A stretch of 64,000 bases of DNA from Blastomyces gilchristii SLH14081. Lineage: Eukaryota; Ascomycota; Eurotiomycetes; Onygenales; Ajellomycetaceae. Position 1 is the first letter of the stretch, and the number at the start of each line of letters is the position of its first letter. The notes under the pieces were generated by a model. That model made no database searches and was not told the origin of the DNA. It saw only the letters and a list, made by a program, of their open reading frames with translations. The stretch covers positions 6,552,779 to 6,616,778 of the forward strand of contig NW_003101682.1 of assembly GCF_000003855.2 (NCBI RefSeq), in the 5' to 3' direction. Positions 1 to 11,777 of this stretch are shown piece by piece. The position numbers and the translations under genes are program-made.

Positions 1-51
1 TTATATATTAACACTGTGTATCAATCAGTTTCACTTTCATGAAGATGCTTC
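1..51. other. RIP-damaged AT-rich flank
   Basis: Short AT-rich stretch left of the first LTR retrotransposon. No coding signal is visible. Positions 52-56 (ATGTG) form the left target-site duplication of that element. Confidence 0.6.
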
Positions 52-56
52 ATGTG

Positions 57-374
57 TGTGACAGGCTGCGCCCGATCAATTATATAGACTATTTCATTAC
101 ACTTCACAGATTTCTACCGCTCTGATTCTCAGTCATCAATTCTCAGCTGAAAATCTACGGAATTTCTATTCTTCCGCCCCGAAGCTTCATTATGTATGAA
201 AACCTCTATTCTTCCGCCCCGAAGTTTCACTGTGTATGTCATCATGTATGTGTATAAATATTCACTCTGATCACTGATTTTCACACTTTCTCTTTCTTTT
301 CTTCTCTAACATTTTTCTCTTTATTATATAAGACCTATATATTATACTGATCTATTCAGTGTAGATCTCTTACA
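57..374 (+). repeat. 5' LTR of Gypsy-1
   Basis: Begins TGTGACAGG and ends CTTACA. It contains a tandem duplication whose units each carry CTTCCGCCCCGAAG (first near 171-184, second near 211-224). It is less mutated than the 3' LTR: CCGCCCCG at 174-181 corresponds to TCACTCTG at 6346-6353. A TATA-like ATTATATAAGACC lies near its 3' end. Confidence 0.92.
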
Positions 375-1955
375 CTAGAAAAACATTCATCATCTTCTTA
401 TTAGAAACAATTATTTATGTATTATCTTCTCATTAGAAATGATTATTTATTGAGAAATATCTGAACATGTAACAATGTGTAAGAAAGAGAAATAATCAGT
501 TAAAGTGAATACTGAGTTCTCAGATAGAAGCTTGCTCATCAGTTACTCTGACTCTGTAATAAGATTTTATAAGAGAATATCAGTGAAAGATCTGAGAGTT
601 CTAACACTCAGATATATAAGATATTCATATGATTACACTTCTTCAGATTTCACAGAATATCATATATTTAATAAATAATATAATCATGTCTAATAATAGT
701 ATGAGAGAACTCTTAAATATAAGTATAGACACAGTGTCACAGTGACTCTGAGTAATGTTGAAACTATAATAATAATAAATAGCTGATATGCATGCAACTT
801 AATAATATTAATATAAAGAGATTCAATAATTATTATAATAAGAAACTTATACAATTTCAATATTTACAGAATTGAATATAAAAGTGCTGAAAGAATACTT
901 AGATACTTCTGTATATTTCAATACTTCTGATCTCACTCTCTACTCATTATGAAGAATGAAAGTGCTTATGAAACTGAGTGTGAATAAAGATATCATCAGT
1001 TCACTAATCAATCAAGATTGATATATCAATGAATGATTAAAGAATTGTATGAAACAGAAGTTTTATTCATGAATAAAAGCATGTGAATCAGTGTTATAAA
1101 TATCTGATAATATCATTAAACATCTTAATATTCTGTTCTAAGACACTGTCATGCAATAGAAAGTGTTAGATTGATTACAGAGCATCTGATAGAGAAATAC
1201 TTCTCTTACAACATTCATCTCTGACTTTGACATTAAAATCTTAGAAGTAGATAATCAATCTTGAGAGAATTGAATAAAGATTAGTATGCTTAAGAAGATA
1301 TTAACTTTCAAACTCTTACAGACTCTTATAAGTGTAAATGAAGACTTAACTTATGAAGACTTCTGCACACAGCTTTAAACATTGAACAACTGTCTTATCA
1401 AGCTCAAGAGTATACAGAATAGTGATAGAAGATGTTACACTCACACACCTGTGCTGAGAAATAACTCAGTCACTTATACACCTGCACTGAGAAATAACAA
1501 CAATGATGCAGATGCTATGAACTGAGTAGACTCAAATGTCTATATATAAGCAAGAGTCTTCACTGTCTGAACAGGCTTTTAAGTCTCTGAGATCACTTCT
1601 GAAGAAGTCACTAATTAATATCAATGAGAAGTATACATCAACTGTAACTGATCAGAGTATATTACTTTTAACTATCAATCAGTCTATATATCTTCTCACT
1701 CAAAGAATGAATCAGTGCCTGTTCATGTCAATCACATTATATTAGAGAAGAATTCAGAAGATAACTATGAGAATGTCTCAATAAAACAGGGAAAAGATTA
1801 GCTTCTGTTCAAATTTGTAAACAGAAGCTTGAAGAGATTGAATGATAATAATTTAAAGAGAAAATAACAATGAACATGATTCTTATATCTACTATGATTG
1901 ATAACATATATAATATAAAAGCCATGATAGACAGCAGTCTATATCATTATACAAT

Positions 1956-2671
1956 TATTATTATTATTATTCTTCAATTATAGATGTATGCAGTCAGAGA
2001 CTATGACATCTACCTGAGAACTTTTAGTTCTCAGGGTTTTTCCTATATCTGTAAAGTTAACTATTATACATTCATCAATTTCAGATATGCAAAATCAGAA
2101 AATTCCAGCCCAGAATACAAAAACTGTTTACAAATTGCAGTGTTTTAACATCTTCTGATATTTTGAAACCATTTGACAATATCATGACAAAGGAAAAGAG
2201 AACATAGTCTTAAAGATAGACACATTAAATAGATAGACAGAAAGGAATTGAAAGGAAAAGATAAAGTAAAGAAAGACTGTAACAAAACAAATTATTAAAA
2301 GATAGTATATAGCTGTTTTAACAGACTATATCTGGTTGATTTCCCCCCCTTCATATTCAGATAATTCTGAATTTAGCCATTTTCTTGTAGCTGCTTGAGT
2401 TTCTGATAGAAAGTCTATTAAGTATTTAATTCCTGTCTCAGTTGAGAATAAGAATCTCATATTTAATTGATTTAGATCATACTTCTCTTTCAATCTGGCT
2501 CTGAGACTATTGTATAATGCACAGTGCATTACAATATGCTCAGGATTCTCATTTGTATTGCAGAATGAGCATTCTATTGAGTCAAATCTATCATCAAATC
2601 TTTGTATATAAGATTTGAAATAGCCATGTCCTAGTTTCAGCTGTATTATAGATGAGAATACTTTCTTTTTA
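1956..2671 (-). mobile_element. 5'-truncated LINE insertion with ATT-repeat tail
   Basis: A 716-bp insertion inside Gypsy-1. It is bounded by the 13-bp direct repeat ATCATTATACAAT at 1943-1955 and 2672-2684, the length expected of target-primed reverse transcription. Read on the - strand it ends in a short AAT-type simple repeat (about 1956-1973 on the + strand), and its 5' side is cut at 2671. It has GG and CC dinucleotides and an intact reading frame, unlike the RIP-damaged host element. It therefore either inserted after RIP or was too short to be targeted. Confidence 0.88.
2013..2035. other. Perfect 9-bp stem-loop in LINE 3' UTR
   Basis: CCTGAGAAC (2013-2021), loop TTTTA, GTTCTCAGG (2027-2035). 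It lies about 40 bp inside the tail of the LINE fragment. In several LINE clades a 3' UTR stem-loop is what the element's reverse transcriptase recognises. That role here is inference. Confidence 0.55.
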
Positions 2672-2676
2672 ATCAT
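2326..2676 (-). pseudogene. LINE ORF2 C-terminal fragment (zinc-knuckle tail)
   Basis: Open frame of 116 codons on the - strand; its apparent Met comes from target DNA, so it is only the C-terminal end of a longer protein. KLGHGYFKSYIQRF followed by C-x2-C (CSFC) and NPEHIVMHC matches the C-terminal zinc-binding region of Tad/I-type LINE polyproteins, downstream of RT/RNase H (known family pattern LGHGYFKSYL plus C-C-H-C). No RT or endonuclease remains. The frame has no internal stop, but without the catalytic domains it cannot act alone. Confidence 0.8.
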
Positions 2677-3420
2677 TATACAATGATTAAATCTTCAGTT
2701 GTAAGATATTACAATCTTCAGTATATTCTCTTATTAAAACCTCAACTTCTCACAGAATTTGATGACTCAAAAGACATTTATATCTGTTATATGATAAAGT
2801 TGAACATAGATGTCAGAGAACATCAATGTGAAGATGCCTATATATATGAAGTTAATAATCTTGATTATAATCTTATGTTAGAACTGATCTGACTATCTGA
2901 ATAAAACATCTTATTGAACACTTGAAACAGAAGCTTAATATTCTCTAACAATGATAGAGTTCATGAAGATAATATTCACAAGACTATGAATCTGATACAG
3001 ATCTCTGTCAATGTCTATAAAATACTCTGAAAAGAAAGTCACTGAAAAAATCACTGATAGCAGAATTATGTGACAATTTATTTTATCAGTCTGACTAATA
3101 TCAAGAAAGCTCTAGAGAAGTTATTTCATACTATAATAACAGATTCTCATACAAAACTCTCTTAATAATATCATGAATATCTAGATATCTTCTGATAAGA
3201 TAACACTATGAATATACTCTCTTTATAAGACTCAGAAGTAGATCACAGTATCAAGTTAGAAAAGAAAAATGATAAGAATCTTGAGTTATCATGAGACTTT
3301 CTTTATAATATGTCTTGAGATGAACTTCTTCTTCTTCAGAAGACACTCAATGATCTGTTGAATAAGAAATTCATATATATTAGTAACTCTTTTACTGCAG
3401 CTTCTATTCTCTTTGCAAAG

Positions 3421-4230
3421 AAATCAGATGAAGAACTCTGATTCTATGTGAACTATTGAGAATTGAATAGATTAATCAAGAAGAACTACTATTCTTTATC
3501 TCTTATCAATGAAACTCTAGCTCACATCAGACAAGCTCAATAATTTATAAAACTAGATATTATTATCATGTTTTATAAAATCTGTATTACTGAAGAAGAT
3601 GAATGACTTACAGTATTCTGAATATGTTATAATCTCTTTGAATGAATAGTTACACTCTTTAAACTGATCAATGCTCTCAGTACATTTCAGAAGTATATTA
3701 ACTGAGTACTTCAGAATTTTCTTGATAAATTTGTATCTGTATATCTTGATAACATTCTTATCTTCACTGATAAGTTCAGAAAAGAATATCAAGAACATAT
3801 ACAAAGAGTATTATAATAATTATAAGAAGCAAGACTATCAATAGATATTAATAAGTATGACTTTGAAATCAAGAGTATTAAATATCTAGGTTTTATCATA
3901 GAAGCTGGCAAGAGAATTCAAATGAATTCTGAGAAAGTCTCTGCTATTCTTGAATGAAAAGCTTCATGTACTGTGAAAGATGTATAAAGCTTTATCAGAT
4001 TTACTAACTTCTATCAGTGATTTATGTAAAACTTCTCAGATATTATGAGATCACTTACAGAACTTATCAGAAAGAACTCAGTATTTCAGTGATTAGTGAA
4101 TATCAAAGCTGTATTTACACAGATAAAGAAGATGTTTATTAATACTTCTCTGCTAATGATATTTGACTCTGATTATGAAATAGTTATTAAAGCTGACTTC
4201 TCTGACTATGTTACAGAGAGAGCTATATTA
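3421..4230 (+). pseudogene. Gypsy-1 reverse transcriptase / RNase H remnant
   Basis: Frame 1 translation starting at 3421 reads as a Ty3/Gypsy reverse transcriptase with stops at former Trp/Arg/Gln positions. Visible blocks are KSDEEL-stop-FYVNY (family: K-DG-LRFCVDYR), a NAL-TFQ block (family: NAP-TFQ), and YLDNILIF near 3733-3756 where the family has YLDDILIF. The second catalytic Asp is therefore replaced by Asn, as a G-to-A change would do. About 350 nt further on, KADFSDY (near 4189-4209) matches the start of the RNase H domain. It cannot encode a working enzyme. Confidence 0.85.
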
Positions 4231-5112
4231 TAATATGATAATGAAGATATCTTATAATCATGCATTTTCATATCTAAGAAACTGAGTCTCACTGAATGCA
4301 ACTATGAGATCTATGATAAGAAACTTCTTGTAATTGTACACTGTCTAGAAGAATGAGACTCTGAACTCTGAAGTATCTCTGAATTTGAGATAATCACAGA
4401 TTATAAGAATCTCAAGTACTTCACAACTATCTACAAACTCATTAAATAACAGATATAATGATTTGAGTTCTTAAGCTGCTTTCATTTTATAATACACTAC
4501 TATTTCAGCAGTCAGAACTTGATGACAGATACTCTCTTATAATGAGAGTAAGATATATCTTTCAATATAACAGACATCTGTTGAATAAACTGAGAATATC
4601 AGCTTCTAGATCTGAAGATATTAGTTGATCAAGATGAAATAACTTATGACACTATACATACTTCTCTGATTAGAACACCTTCTCTCTGAACTGTCACTGA
4701 CACTGACACTGATACTGACACTGATATCTTAACTTCTACACTGAATGAATTATGGCATGTAACAGCTCAAACTGATGAACTTCTTCAAGTACTCACTGAA
4801 GCAGTATATTAAGAAGCACCTTGATTCTCTTCAGAACTATGTATAAGAACTGATATCTCAGAATATTCAATCAATGATAATAATACTCTATAATTCTATA
4901 AATAATACTGAGTTTCTCACTCTGAACTCTTATACATCTGAATAATACAAGAGATGTATGACTCTTATATAACTAGCTATTCAGATTATGAATAACTGTA
5001 TTGAATAATCTCTCAGAAGTTCTACTGATCTGAGATATTAAACAGTATCAGATGTTTCATCTGAAACTGTAACTATTATTTCTCTATCATCTTATAAAGA
5101 AACTGTAGAAAA

Positions 5113-5800
5113 GATCTGTTAAAACTGCTTAATATCTCTGATAGAATCTGATAAGATATGATAATTAACTTCACTATTGATCTCTCTGAGAGTAAGAACT
5201 GTAGAAATATTCTGATCATCATAAACTGATTGAGTAAGAGTGTAATATTAAAACTCTATAACAAGATAAATACTGAACAAGTTACTGAAGCTTTTCTAAG
5301 AAGTCTATTCTATTAAATGTATGAATTACTGAGATCTATAGTATCAGATCAGAGCTGTTAATTCATGAGTACTCCTTAAACAAGAATCTGTCAAGTTTTC
5401 AAGATTATACACTATCTGTTAACTGTCTATCACTCTGAGACTGATAATGCATCAGAATAAATAATTCAGACTATAAAGAATTATCTCTGTAAGTTCTATA
5501 ACTACTTATAAGATAATTGATATGATCTTCTTCTACACACTGAAGTCACTATTAATGACTGAGATGCTGTTTCAACAGATGTAAGCTCATTCTTTCTTAT
5601 ATATAAATATTATATAAAAGTACTGAATCTTCTAGAGATCACACATTTCACACTGAACTCTCACAGTTTAATTCAGATTACTGATAATATAGTAATAAAA
5701 CTCTGAGATGTCTGTGATTAAGCAGAAGTCTTTATAGCAAGCACTAAACAGAATTAAGAAGATTGAATCAATGTTTATTAAGATCTTATTAAACAATATA
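5113..5800 (+). pseudogene. Gypsy-1 integrase remnant
   Basis: Same frame as the RT. The block DMIINFTIDLSES followed by ILIIIN-stop-LSKS corresponds to the Ty3/Gypsy integrase core (first catalytic Asp in D-I-DLP-S, then VVDRLSK). Stops replace Trp/Arg codons throughout. The rest of the core to about 5800 is recognisable only by position. Confidence 0.75.
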
Positions 5801-5820
5801 AGATAGAAGATCTAATATAA

Positions 5821-6200
5821 TTGAATTTTAAGAATATACAGATTACATGCTCATCTCACACACTGAATTATTATTATACAAAGTATAAAGTGATAGAAGT
5901 TCTAGACAGTTATAACTATTATCTTAACATATTATTAGAGATTTATAATATCTTTTATATAAGTTTACTCTGCTGTACTATCACTGATCTGTTCTCTTCT
6001 CAACTGACTTTCAACTGACAGCTGTCAGAAATTATAGAAGAAGATAACAAACTTGAATGAGAGATTAAAGATATTCTTAATAAGAGACTCTGCAGCTGTG
6101 ACTGATAATATCTTGTGAAATAAGTCAGTTACAATTACTCAATCTGAACTCTGAGTTTTACATTATCTGAGACTACGGCTCTTGACTGATAAGAGCTATG
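5821..6200 (+). pseudogene. Gypsy-1 integrase C-terminal end with chromodomain remnant
   Basis: An uninterrupted 65-residue stretch (5821-6018) contains YKVIEVLDSYNYYLNI and ISLLCCTITDLF, resembling the integrase C-terminal strand region preceding H-S-L. After a stop the same frame gives EEDNKLE, then YLVK-stop-VSYNYSI-stop, then LSETTALD. This matches the chromodomain pattern YLVKW-GY---TWEP---L, with Trp codons converted to stops and Gly to Ser. A chromodomain here places the element among the chromoviruses, whose integrases are thought to steer insertion to marked chromatin. Confidence 0.75.
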
Positions 6201-6228
6201 TATAATTAAGAAAGAAGAGAGAGACTAA

Positions 6229-6546
6229 TGTAGCAGACTGTACTCAATCAATTATATAGACTATTTTATTACACTTCATAGATTTCTATCACTCTGATTC
6301 TCAGTCACTGATTCTCAGCTGAAAATCTATGAAATTTTTATTCTTTCACTCTGAAGCTTTACTATGTATAAAAACCTCTATTCTTTCACTCTGAAGTTTC
6401 ACTATGTATATCACTGCATATGTGTATAAATATTCACTCTGATTATTAATTTTCACACTTTCTTTTTCTTTTCTTCTCTAATGTTTTTCTCTTTATTATA
6501 TAAGACCTATATATTATATCAATCTATTCAGTGTAGGTCTCTTACA
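6229..6546 (+). repeat. 3' LTR of Gypsy-1
   Basis: Same 318-bp length as 57-374 with collinear sequence. Most differences from the 5' LTR are C-to-T or G-to-A, and most of the mutated states are in this copy. It is followed immediately by the duplicated target ATGTG at 6547-6551. Confidence 0.92.
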
Positions 6547-6551
6547 ATGTG

Positions 6552-7191
6552 ATGTAATTAAATGTATTAGTTAGACTGTTTAATCTCACAGTATTCTTAA
6601 CATCTTTCTTGAATTGAGAGATTGTCTTATCAACACAGCTATTCAGTTTATAAAGATTGAATTTCAATCTTTCACTAAGATTAGAATCTTATGTGACTGT
6701 ACAAGCTGTTGATGTAATAATAGAATAATTATTAACATTCTGTGATTAATCTGTAGAGAATAAGAATCTCTGTTAACAGAGTTTTTTCAGTTATAGTTTA
6801 AGTTCTAGAACTCTTTACTTCTTCTTCTTTATTTTAAATATTATCTTAAGATGCTTTATCTGTTGATCTGATATTATCTTATCTGAACTATTAACTTCAT
6901 GAGAATCAGCTTTATCAAGCTGTTAAGTAGATTAGAAGATCAGCCTGATCATATCAGAAGCTGTATTTAAACCAGCTTTAAATCAAGAGAGTGTTTCAGA
7001 GTATTCATTAATAAAGCTTTCAAAGACTTCAGAAGAATGTTCACTGACAGAGTATAAGTGTAAAGAATTATCATTATCAACTGATCAGTGAAAAGAATAT
7101 GAGATTCTAAATATATATATAAGTGAGATTATATTAAATTCATTATCTTAATATTTATTTATTGAATTCTTGTCAATATTATTCTCTTTTT

Positions 7192-7227
<36 letters not shown>

Positions 7228-7444
7228 AAATGTGATGTGTTTTCTGCAAGCCTCTTTTTTTTTTTTTTTTTAAGTGAGTAGTAGTATTATTAATTATCAA
7301 GATCTCAAATGCATCAATACTGATAGAATAAGATGATTTTAACTCCTGATAAGTGTATTGAATGAAGCAGTAGTTCAAATAATGATTATATTGACAAGGA
7401 ATCCCGAATTGGCAGTGATTTTGCACAAAACAGGTCTCATAACC
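6552..7444. other. RIP-damaged AT-rich DNA with poly-T tracts
   Basis: Continues the AT-rich, CC/GG/CG-poor composition up to about 7390, with no recognisable coding sequence or LTR. Two long T tracts lie near 7198-7225 and 7254-7272. Composition turns normal between about 7390 and 7445, marking the edge of the gene island. A short open frame on the - strand across the T tracts encodes poly-Lys and is not a credible gene. Confidence 0.6.
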
Positions 7445-7539
7445 TGTGGAAGGTGTAAAGCTTGTGTGATTGAAAGGTTGCTAGCTTGTGGAAAGTTATA
7501 TGGTGGAAGGATTAGTAAGCCAGATCACGTGACCTGACA
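7445..7539. repeat. 95-bp LTR-like repeat, left copy (no TSD)
   Basis: TGTGGAAGG...CTGACA, identical over 95 bp (96 with the following A) to 30665-30759. TG/CA ends, length near 100 bp and an internal TCACGTGA (7525-7532) fit the Copia LTRs in this window, so it is read as a solo LTR. Unlike the right copy, its flanks (TAACC and AATTA) do not match, so this copy has lost its target duplication or sits at a rearrangement junction. Confidence 0.65.
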
Positions 7540-7540
7540 A

Positions 7541-8043
7541 ATTAAGTATGTATACGGAGTACATGTACATGTACATGTAACTTAACTACATGTTCGGCCA
7601 GTGCAGCTGCTAGCTAGTTCCGGGAATTATTGGAAGGAAGGAAAAAGGAAGCCATTCGCTCGTATCGGTTAGTTATTCGTTATTCATTCATTCATTGTTG
7701 TTGACCTGATGATGATATGATTGCGGGATCAGATGGATGATCCCTAGATTGTTTTCTGCTCCCCTCACCATCTCCAGCTCCTAGCTGCTAGCTCCAGCTA
7801 TCTCTCTCCCTTCAGCCCGCGCGGGGGTCGGTGCCGCTCGGGGGTGCATGCGCGTTTGAAGAAACCAGGCCGGGGGCCCGACTTGTTAGAAGGGGTAACT
7901 ACTGGCGATCAAAAACCTGTTGAGGCCAGCCAGCTAGCCAGCTAGCCAGGCCGGTCGGCTCATCCTTTAGCAAAGTTCCTGGCTTCGGCTTTCCGGTCGG
8001 GACTCGGGAGAAGGAAGTTCTATACACTCACGGCCAAAAATTA
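7541..8043. other. Intergenic region / presumed promoter of AhpD-like gene
   Basis: Normal-GC DNA with no recognised gene. It contains an alternating ACATGTACATGTACATGTA stretch (about 7560-7580), an ATTC repeat near 7680-7695 and an AGCC/GCTAGCC repeat near 7926-7950. No clear TATA box was identified. Confidence 0.5.
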
Positions 8044-9342
8044 TTGTTTATGATGCTTCCTCCTCCGCCTCTCGTTCGGACGTTGCGTCCGGCCAGGGGA
8101 GGGCGGCTACTACAGCTGCTACCAACACTACCACCACGGCTAATAAAGAGCGTGGGCGCGAAACAGCAAGGAAGGCAGTTTGGCACTGTTCCTACTGTTA
8201 TTAATGCTGTATCCACCGCTCCTACACCTGCGGCTCTTCATGGTGTACATGGTGTGCATGTACATGTGCCTATGCGTGTACACAGACTTATTTACGCATC
8301 GGCACGGTCTTATAATAGCTGCGGCTTAATTGCTGAGGCTGGAGCTGCTACTGCTACTGCTATGGGAAGAAGAAGAAGAGGAGGAGGAGCAGGAGCAGTA
8401 GCAGGAAAGGCAATCGTACATTCGAATAGCTGTATGCGCACGCGCACGCTCCAGGAGTTCGATATGCACGAATATCTACGGAGCCTCATGGCGCTGTACC
8501 GGAAATGCGCCATGGCCTTTTCGTCCGGTCAGCGTCAGCCACGAGTGAGAGATGGGGATGTTGCTGGGGGTCGAGTGTCTGTTGGTTGGGGACATTTAGA
8601 ACGGCAGACAGTATTGACGTCACAACAACAGCAACAACAAGAACAAGAATCGGCGGCGCATATACCAAGGAATAGTAGTAGTGGTAGTAGTAGTGGTGGT
8701 GCCCACAACCCCTTCTCCCCTTCGCTGTCGGCCAGGGCACGGGAAGGTGTTGCAACACATCATCGGAGATCATGTTCGACCTCAGCAACCGTTTTTTCGT
8801 CCGCCACGGCTCCCTCGTCATCACCATCATCATCATCATCCTCATCCTCACCATCACCCTCATCATCACCCTCAAACACCACTAACGATACCACAAACCA
8901 AACATCAAAACATACATCCCCCAGCGGCCGGGCCGGCAGCATCGACTTCACCCGCCTCTCCACGCTTATACCCGACCAAAGCGCCACTGGCGTAAATTCG
9001 CTCTGGTACATCGTCGCGACCGCTGCGTTGCTAGCCTTCCATAAGGAGGCGGCCGTGGGCGAGCTGTGGAAGTATATCAGCCAACGGTGCGAAAGCGAGG
9101 GAGAGATTGGGGGAGTAGATGCCACAACGAGGCAGCTTAGCATTGCGAGACGGATAAGAGAGAGCTGTTTGAAGGCGAGTGTACTGGTTGGATTTCCTCG
9201 GGTGAGCTTTTTTTTTTCTTTCTTTTTCTTTTTTTTTTTGTTTATTGCCCTACCCACCCAACTCCTCCTAACCCTCACCCCCTTTGTTACGGTTCATCAT
9301 ATAAGATAATATATAACCTTCACATTTCAATCCCCCCCCGCC

Positions 9343-9373
<31 letters not shown>

Positions 9374-9747
9374 AAACCTAACCAACCAAAATAACCAGGG
9401 CATAAACGGCCTCCTCGCCCTCCAATCCTCGCTCACCACCCACACCGCGCCAGCCATCCACACAACCCTGAAATCCGACAAACCCCTGCGCAGCCTCTTG
9501 ACGTTCCCGAGCGCTGAGGCCCGCTACGCACGCGGCAAGCACTTCTTCACGCAGATCTACGCGAACCACACGGAGCGGGTGCTCTCGTCGATGAGCGCGA
9601 GTTCGGCGGGCGACCTGAGCTATTTCGCGGTGTCGAGCATCTATGGCGAGTTGATGGCTGAGATGCGGATTCTGGACGGGCGAGAGACGGTGTTGCTGGA
9701 GTTTGTGTGTTGTTTGGCGGATGTGGTTGGGGCGCAGGCGAAGGGGT

Positions 9748-9797
<50 letters not shown>

Positions 9798-10089
9798 TTC
9801 TTCATTCTTCTTTCTATTAATTGATGATATATATATATATATATATATCGGCGTTGGGGTTAAGAATGATTTGGCTAACGTCCACGAATTTCTTACTGTG
9901 ATGATGGTGGGAAATAGACACTTCTTCGGCTGCCGGAATCTGGGCATCACGGGGCCGGAGATCCGCGGGGCGATTGAGATGGTGCGGGAGCTCGCGGGCC
10001 AGTTGGGGCTTGTTTCGTTTCTGGAGGAGGTGAGCGGGGAAGAAGAAGGAGGGGCGTTTCGGTTTTTGAAGAAGGCGGGCTCGTGGTGA
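8044..10089 (+). CDS. AhpD-like / carboxymuconolactone-decarboxylase-fold protein
   Basis: Three exons: 8044-9201, 9399-9745, 9918-10089, giving 558 aa. Introns are 9202-9398 (GTGAGC...CCAG) and 9746-9917 (GTGAGT...ATAG), and joining them restores one frame. From about residue 299 the product reads as a fungal AhpD-like protein: an all-helical domain with RESCLKASVLVGFPRGINGL spanning the first junction and GHFFGCRNLGITGPEIRGAI at the second. The family includes peroxidase partners and decarboxylases. No CxxC pair is seen, so peroxidase activity is doubtful. The first about 290 residues are low complexity (Gln run near 8620, Ser-rich run near 8815-8880) and may be wholly or partly untranslated; the start ATG is therefore uncertain. 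Intron 2 opens with a 41-nt T tract (9751-9791) and intron 1 contains long T and A tracts. Confidence 0.7.
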
Positions 10090-10796
10090 TGGGGTGGAGA
10101 TGAGGGATGAGGATAGAGAGATATAGTAGAGGAGATCAGGATAGAGATATGATATAGTAGATGAGCCCTTTGATTCGATATAGGGGTCGGTTGCCATTTT
10201 GAGGTCGAATGAGCTTGTGTCTCTTAGTCCGGGGAGGTGTTTTTCATATCGTTTTGCATGTGCAATTACAGCCTGTTGTGAGGTATATTAGATTTGATAG
10301 ATTTGATTTTAAATCAATTGTTTTTCTTTTCTATTCATTCCTGTTTTCTTCCCAGCAAAGGCTGGCTTAGGAAACAAGGCCAAAAATGAAAATAGAAAAA
10401 AAATAAAAATAAAAAATAAAATTCAGGTAGGCCATCAGCTTCGTGCACACGTTACACGTTACACAGGAACACAGGAACAAGACCTCGGGAACTTCTGGAA
10501 TTTGGAAGTGGGCAATCACTCGATCCTCTTGGTGTATTGTATGTATGTATGTATATGTTCTGTTATTAGAGTAGATCAGTCAGCTCCCCATTTCTGATTT
10601 ATCTGATATAGAGGTATTGATGATAGATAGATGACTGTATAAACAATAAATACAATTCCCGCTGGTTGGACGTGGAAGTAATAGGAATATAGGTGGATAG
10701 ATAGTGATAGACTTCGATCTAAGATGATCTTCGGCAGGGAAGAGATAACTAATCTATATAATTCCCGGCTGATGTATGCATGTATGTATGCATGCA

Positions 10797-10853
10797 TGTA
10801 TGTATGTATGTATGTATGTATGTATGTATGTATGTATGTATGTATGTATGTAT
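10797..10853. repeat. (TGTA)n microsatellite
   Basis: About 14 uninterrupted TGTA units, preceded by imperfect TGCA/TGTA units from about 10773. Such tracts are expected to be length-polymorphic. Confidence 0.9.
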
Positions 10854-11691
10854 ACTCGTATACTCGGTCAGCCCGAGCGGGGCTGCGCCTCCGACGACGC
10901 GTACAGCTGCCAACAACTGGTACGCATACCACCAGTATATCTACCTAGGTGAAATGTCTCAGTTCCATCCAACCATGTATTGTTATGTAGTATCTTAATA
11001 CTTAGTTATAACCTCGTATCTGTATGTATCTGTATGTATAAGTACTCCATACTTCCATACTCCATACGGAGGATGTTACTACGTAGATAGGGCTTAGTCC
11101 CAACAAAGGAGCAGGAACCCACTTTTGTTCAGCCGGGAAAATGGTGGGGCCCGCCTTTCCTCAACAGGAGCAACGGTTGCACAACGTGACGGGATGCAGG
11201 GCTGTGATTGGCCAGCGCAGACCTCCATCGCCCCCCCCCCCCCCCCACCCGTGGACCGGACCGACTGTGGACCCTCTTTCCTCCGCGCTGGAACCTTCCC
11301 GCCCAGAAGAAGTTATATACTGGAAAACGACGACACCCGCACGGAAAACTGGAGACCTGTTTCATTTTCCGGATATCCTCATATAGTTATATAGTTATAT
11401 ATGTATATACATGTATATATATGTATCTATACAGTAGTAATAAATGGTAATGATACGGTGGATGCCCGGCCTGGTGTGGGGTTGGGCTTCTTTTACTTCT
11501 CCCTCTTCTTTCTTCTTTCTTTCTTTTCTTTCTTTCTTTCTTCTCTCCTCCTCGCTCGCTACATCACATAGAAGGGAAGGGCTATACAACTTTTTTTTCT
11601 TCATACTCCTATCCTACCTCCCTCCCATCTCCCTCCCCCTCTCTCACCATCTCCCCGTGTCTCCGCGTGTGCTGCGACGAGAGAGTTGGTT

Positions 11692-11777
11692 GAAGAAGAA
11701 GAAGGAGAAGAAGAAGAAGAAGAAGAAGAAGAAGAAGAAGAAGAAGAAGAAGAAGCAGAAGCAGAAGAAGAAGAAGA
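11692..11777. repeat. (GAA)n purine microsatellite
   Basis: About 85 nt of nearly pure GAA repeats with GGA and GCA interruptions, giving a strong purine/pyrimidine strand bias about 300 bp upstream of the transporter ATG. Confidence 0.9.

Larger units (their letters stand above)
57..6546 (+). mobile_element. Ty3/Gypsy chromovirus-type retrotransposon, RIP-inactivated (Gypsy-1)
   Basis: Complete LTR element of 6490 bp. The two LTRs (57-374 and 6229-6546) are each exactly 318 bp, start TG and end CA, and are flanked by the 5-bp duplication ATGTG (52-56 and 6547-6551). A purine-rich tract (about 6211-6228) abuts the 3' LTR. The + strand carries a pol reading frame broken by many stops, with recognisable reverse transcriptase, RNase H, integrase and chromodomain remnants, all in the same frame. 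Most stops look like G-to-A changes in Trp codons or C-to-T changes in Arg/Gln codons. The element is interrupted by a LINE fragment (1956-2671). The gag/protease part (about 375-2900) is too damaged to delimit. Confidence 0.93.

Noticed and set aside
7148..7426. 92-codon open frame on the - strand across the T tracts
   Set aside because: Encodes poly-Lys from homopolymers and lies at the RIP/unique boundary; no family resemblance.
8028..9278. Several overlapping open frames on both strands around the AhpD-like gene
   Set aside because: They follow Ser/Gln/His repeat codons in other frames of a GC-rich low-complexity region; only the + frame joined by two introns gives a recognisable protein.
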